From positions 1 through 37,709 of the IMG/VR virus record IMGVR_UViG_3300006737_000071: a DNA stretch of 37,709 nucleotides, one strand, 5' to 3'. Below the pieces are notes generated by a model. The model made no database searches, had not been told where the DNA came from, and saw nothing but the letters and a program-made list of their open reading frames with translations. Of this stretch, positions 35,568 to 37,709 are shown in pieces. Origin of the DNA: a virus. The position numbers were made by a program, and so were the translations under genes. The first letter of the stretch is position 1. Each line of letters opens with the position of its first letter.

Positions 35568-35999
35568 ATGGACAATAAAAGCATTAAAAAAAGCTATTTA
35601 CTAGGTACTTTTGTAATTAAAAATGAATTAAAAAAAGTATTTAATCTACTAGAAAGAGGTTTTGAGGTGGATAAAAACGGTATATTTGTGCATCAAACTA
35701 ATGAAGAAGATAAATTATTTATCACATATAAAGTTAAAATAACTAATAGTGAAAAAAAAGATTTTAGAAAAAGAATAAAAAATTCACTACCAATACACAA
35801 AAAAGGTAGTTGTTTTTTTACAATAAATGGCTTAAATAAATTAATTGAAAAGGTTTATGATCTTACCCCAGGGAATATTAAACACAGCGAATATCAAATA
35901 AAATGGTCCGATTATAAAGATAAATTCATTATGATAAAAGAAAATGAACTACATATAATACCATTAAATAGAGTTTTCTTAGATAATGAATATTTATAA
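35568..35999 (+). CDS. Hypothetical late protein
   Basis: A 143-residue basic protein, rich in Lys, Asn and Ile, without membrane segments. It has mixed alpha/beta character with a distinctive middle (KKGSCFFTINGLNKLIEK, residues 84-101) and C-terminus (IKWSDYKDKFIMIKENELHI, then IPLNRVF). I do not recognise the family. It follows a late promoter, and its last codons contain the next late promoter (35991-35998), so the two units overlap. Function unknown. Confidence 0.7.
   Translation: MDNKSIKKSYLLGTFVIKNELKKVFNLLERGFEVDKNGIFVHQTNEEDKLFITYKVKITNSEKKDFRKRIKNSLPIHKKGSCFFTINGLNKLIEKVYDLTPGNIKHSEYQIKWSDYKDKFIMIKENELHIIPLNRVFLDNEYL
35991..35998 (+). promoter_or_regulatory. Late promoter TATTTATA inside the end of the preceding gene
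   Basis: TATTTATAATAAAAG; it encodes the last residues and stop of the upstream gene. It stands 17 bases before ATG 36016, the usual distance, and downstream of ATG 35986, which decides the start of the next gene. Confidence 0.65.
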
Positions 36000-36015
36000 T
36001 AAAAGAAACAATATT

Positions 36016-36234
36016 ATGAAAAAAGAACTTAAACAAACAAATGATGCACTAAATGAGTTTTTAGGTGATAGAGGGTCAATTAAAAATAACCCAATCATAG
36101 ACGATTGTGTGGATCAAGAGTGTAAATTAAAGTCAAAAGACGGTTTAATTGAATCGACTAAAGTTATAAATAAAAAAGTCATAGTAGAAGACGGAAGAGA
36201 ATTACTTAGAGAAGTAACATTTAAGCACGAATAA
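36016..36234 (+). CDS. Hypothetical small protein
   Basis: A 72-residue acidic/basic mixed protein (MKKELKQTNDALNEFLGDRG at the start) with a Cys pair (DDCVDQEC, residues 30-37) and a strand-like C-terminus (VIVEDGRELLREVTFK). An upstream in-frame ATG at 35986 would add MNIYNKRNNI, but those codons overlap the late promoter and would lie outside its transcript, so 36016 is chosen. It ends 1 base before the next gene. Not recognised. Confidence 0.65.
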   Translation: MKKELKQTNDALNEFLGDRGSIKNNPIIDDCVDQECKLKSKDGLIESTKVINKKVIVEDGRELLREVTFKHE

Positions 36235-36235
36235 A

Positions 36236-37357
36236 ATGAAAAAAAGATCACAGTTGAGTGAAGAACTTAAAAGACACCTAGAAATAGTAAATTATACTGA
36301 TAGTATAGGGAATCAGTTAAATGAAGCATTAAAGGTAACTTTTCAGGAACAAGAACCTGAAGAGGATGAAAATGTAGATATAGTTGATACTGAAGAAGAA
36401 CCAACTTCACCACAACCAGAACCAACTCCAGGGGCGGCAAAACCTCCCACACCACCTACACCTCCTACACCAGGAGCAACACCTCCAACACCAGCAGGAG
36501 CTACACCACCAAAACCAGGTGCAACACCTCCTACACCACCAACTGCGACACCACCAAAACCAGGGGCAACTCCTACACCACCTACTCCACCACCACCGGC
36601 AGAAGTAGAAGATGAGGTAGAAGAAGTAGATGTAACTGATTTAGTTAATAATCAAGAAGAAGTAGGAGATTCTGTAAATAAATTCGCATCACAATTATCA
36701 GATATTGAGTCAAAATTCTCTGAATTATCAGATAGACTTGGAAAGATGGATATGATATTCCAAAAGATAGATGCTATGGAAGATGAAATACAAAAAATGG
36801 CACCTGTAACACCAGTAGAAAAATTAGAACTTAGGTCTTTAGATAGTTTTCCTTATAACCAAAGATTAGATAATTACTTTGAAGATAAAAAAGCGGAGTA
36901 TAAAAAATTAAGAGGTATAGACCTAGAACCACAATCAAAAGAGAAAGAGTATACTTTAACCGCTGGTGAGGCAGAAGAATGGGATGATAATGAAATAGGA
37001 AATTCATTTAATCCTAACTATAACAATCTAAATGAAGCGGTAAGTGAAGGTAAATTAGTACAAGCTTGGGGTGGTTCACCACAAGGGGGTTGTGTTTGTG
37101 TTTACGCCATGGAAGATGGTTCCTATGACCATGTAACAAATCATAATCCTTGTGAATGTACTATGACAGGTAACTGTTGTTCATCATCAAACGCACCAGT
37201 AGGGGGAGAACTTGTAGGAGTCCAACCTTCAAAAGGAAAAGGAGACTTTATGGATATGGCAGCTATGGATTTTACAAATAGTAATACACTTAAAGGAAAA
37301 AATCTTAAAGGTATGGCTCGAAAAGGAATGAGAGTTAAACCAAGAATGATGAGATAG
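36236..37357 (+). CDS. Pro-rich protein with coiled coil and Cys cluster
   Basis: A 373-residue protein of four parts. Residues 1-35 form a basic helix with LSEELKRHLEIVNYTDSIG; 36-60 are acidic; 60-122 form a Pro/Thr/Gly/Ala linker with repeated GATPP units; 130-195 form a coiled coil (LSDIESKFSELSDRLGKMD). A globular or Asn/Glu-rich region follows, then a Cys cluster (GCVCVYAMEDG, NPCECTMTGNCC; about residues 283-316) and a basic Lys/Met-rich tail (KGMARKGMRVKPRMMR). The Pro-rich spacer and coiled coil suggest an elongated, possibly trimeric, virion or scaffold protein. It ends its transcription unit, with a terminator 34 bases on. Function unknown. Confidence 0.7.
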   Translation: MKKRSQLSEELKRHLEIVNYTDSIGNQLNEALKVTFQEQEPEEDENVDIVDTEEEPTSPQPEPTPGAAKPPTPPTPPTPGATPPTPAGATPPKPGATPPTPPTATPPKPGATPTPPTPPPPAEVEDEVEEVDVTDLVNNQEEVGDSVNKFASQLSDIESKFSELSDRLGKMDMIFQKIDAMEDEIQKMAPVTPVEKLELRSLDSFPYNQRLDNYFEDKKAEYKKLRGIDLEPQSKEKEYTLTAGEAEEWDDNEIGNSFNPNYNNLNEAVSEGKLVQAWGGSPQGGCVCVYAMEDGSYDHVTNHNPCECTMTGNCCSSSNAPVGGELVGVQPSKGKGDFMDMAAMDFTNSNTLKGKNLKGMARKGMRVKPRMMR

Positions 37358-37390
37358 AGTTTGACACTTAAAATAAATAATTATAATATT

Positions 37391-37418
37391 AACCCAACCC
37401 GAATAGAGTTGGGTTTTT
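37391..37418 (+). terminator. Rho-independent terminator
   Basis: AACCCAAC pairs perfectly with GTTGGGTT around a 9-base loop, ending in a run of five T. It separates the late unit from the gp32-like gene. Confidence 0.9.
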
Positions 37419-37426
37419 GTTTATAT

Positions 37427-37510
37427 AAACATGTTTACTTTGCCGTAAATGTTTTATATATTTAATAAGTAAAAAAAATATTAATTAACTAGTTAAAAAA
37501 AAAATTAAAA
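37427..37510 (+). promoter_or_regulatory. Structured leader of the gp32-like gene
   Basis: AAACAT-gt-TTAC pairs with GTAA-ATGTTT around loop TTTGCC (37427-37454), a 10-base-pair hairpin with a two-base bulge. It is followed by about 56 A/T-only or nearly A/T-only bases with a 12-base palindrome TTAACTAGTTAA (37485-37496) and TTAAA repeats up to the ATG. The order of fold, then unstructured TTAAA-rich stretch, then start recalls the autogenous control site of T4 gene 32. No pseudoknot partner for the loop is evident. Confidence 0.45.
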
Positions 37511-37709
37511 ATGAGTAACATATTAGATTCAATTCTTAAACAGTATGAGTCCAACAAGTCTGGAACAGGGACCGAAAAAAAGAAAACAGACCTTAGAAAG
37601 TATTTCGCACCTTTTTTACCAAAAGGAGAAACAAGCGGAGAAAGAACAGTAAGAATTTTACCTCCTGAAGATGGAGCTTCACCATTTACCGAAGCTTGGT
37701 TTCATGAGG
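37511..37709 (+). CDS. 32: Single-stranded DNA-binding protein (gp32-like), N-terminal part
   Basis: The first 66 residues of a gene cut by the right edge. MSNILDSILKQYESNKSG is followed by a Lys-rich piece (TEKKKTDLRKYFAPFLPKG) and ERTVRILPPEDGASPFTEAW, the first strand of the oligonucleotide-binding core as found in gp32 of marine T4-like phages (TVRILPP). gp32 coats single-stranded DNA during replication, recombination and repair, and would work with the polymerase at the other end of this window. The basic N-terminal part is where gp32 makes contact between neighbours. No Shine-Dalgarno sequence; the leader is A-rich. The zinc site and acidic tail, if present, are beyond the window. Confidence 0.88.
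   Translation, partial: MSNILDSILKQYESNKSGTGTEKKKTDLRKYFAPFLPKGETSGERTVRILPPEDGASPFTEAWFHE

Noticed and set aside
36384-36608. Alternative-frame protein rich in His, Gln and Leu across the Pro-rich coding segment
   Set aside because: Shadow of the repetitive CCA/CCT codons of the real gene; no independent start signal.
37435-37442. TTACTTTG before the gp32-like gene and GTACTTTG at 9826 as Bacteroidota -7 elements (TAnnTTTG)
   Set aside because: Both miss required bases and lack a TTTG element at the proper distance; the first also lies within the leader hairpin.

Overview
The window is part of the genome of a large, AT-rich, contractile-tailed phage of the T4-like myovirus type. Most of it is the late (virion) region. 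The neck-sheath-tube-chaperone-tape measure-baseplate order and several family hallmarks support this: neck proteins like T4 gp13 and gp14, a sheath terminator like gp15, gp18-like sheaths, a gp19-like tube, a gp26/gp51-like baseplate protein, a gp29-like tape measure and a gp53-like wedge protein. It is flanked by T4-type replication genes: a family B DNA polymerase at the left edge and a gp32-like single-stranded DNA-binding protein at the right edge. Almost no gene has a recognisable Shine-Dalgarno sequence, and starts sit in A/T-rich leaders. That is typical of Bacteroidota and their phages, so a flavobacterial host is my best guess, but this is an inference. I see no tRNA, rRNA, CRISPR array, insertion sequence or integrase.

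Layout. 1-1135: C-terminal part of the DNA polymerase. 1177-3642: a late operon of small genes, mostly unknown, one with a WYL-like domain, ending in a 25-residue mini-gene. 3682-6050: neck protein and an S74-chaperone fibre. 6043-7818 (minus strand): an SNF2-family helicase facing the structural genes. 7919-9597: neck protein and sheath terminator. 9594-9767 (minus strand): a small ribbon-helix-helix-like gene with operator-like repeats upstream. 9846-17014: two tandem sheath paralogues and a HAD-type hydrolase. 17034-18665: tail tube, a terminator, then a chaperone-like gene with an out-of-frame extension and a second terminator. 18674-22960: an unknown 548-residue protein and the tape measure. 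23011-35520: three baseplate/hub genes, including a 2624-residue protein ending in a glycoside-hydrolase-like domain. 35549-37357: three genes of unknown function. 37391-37709: terminator, structured leader and the start of the gp32-like gene.

Regulation. Nine copies of TATTTATA or TATTTATT lie 4-43 bases before start codons. They look like this phage's late promoter, the equivalent of T4's TATAAATA. Three strong or fair rho-independent terminators divide the units.

How the genes work together. The tape measure and chaperones would set the length of the tube, the tube is wrapped by sheath made from one or two paralogues, the gp15- and gp13/gp14-like proteins close the tail and join it to the head, and the hub proteins probably carry the cell-wall-degrading tip. 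The most notable points are a probable +1 (or -2) frameshift on a seven-T run between tube and tape measure, the two unequal sheath genes, the GH18-like hub domain, and the small regulator with its operator in front of the sheath operon.
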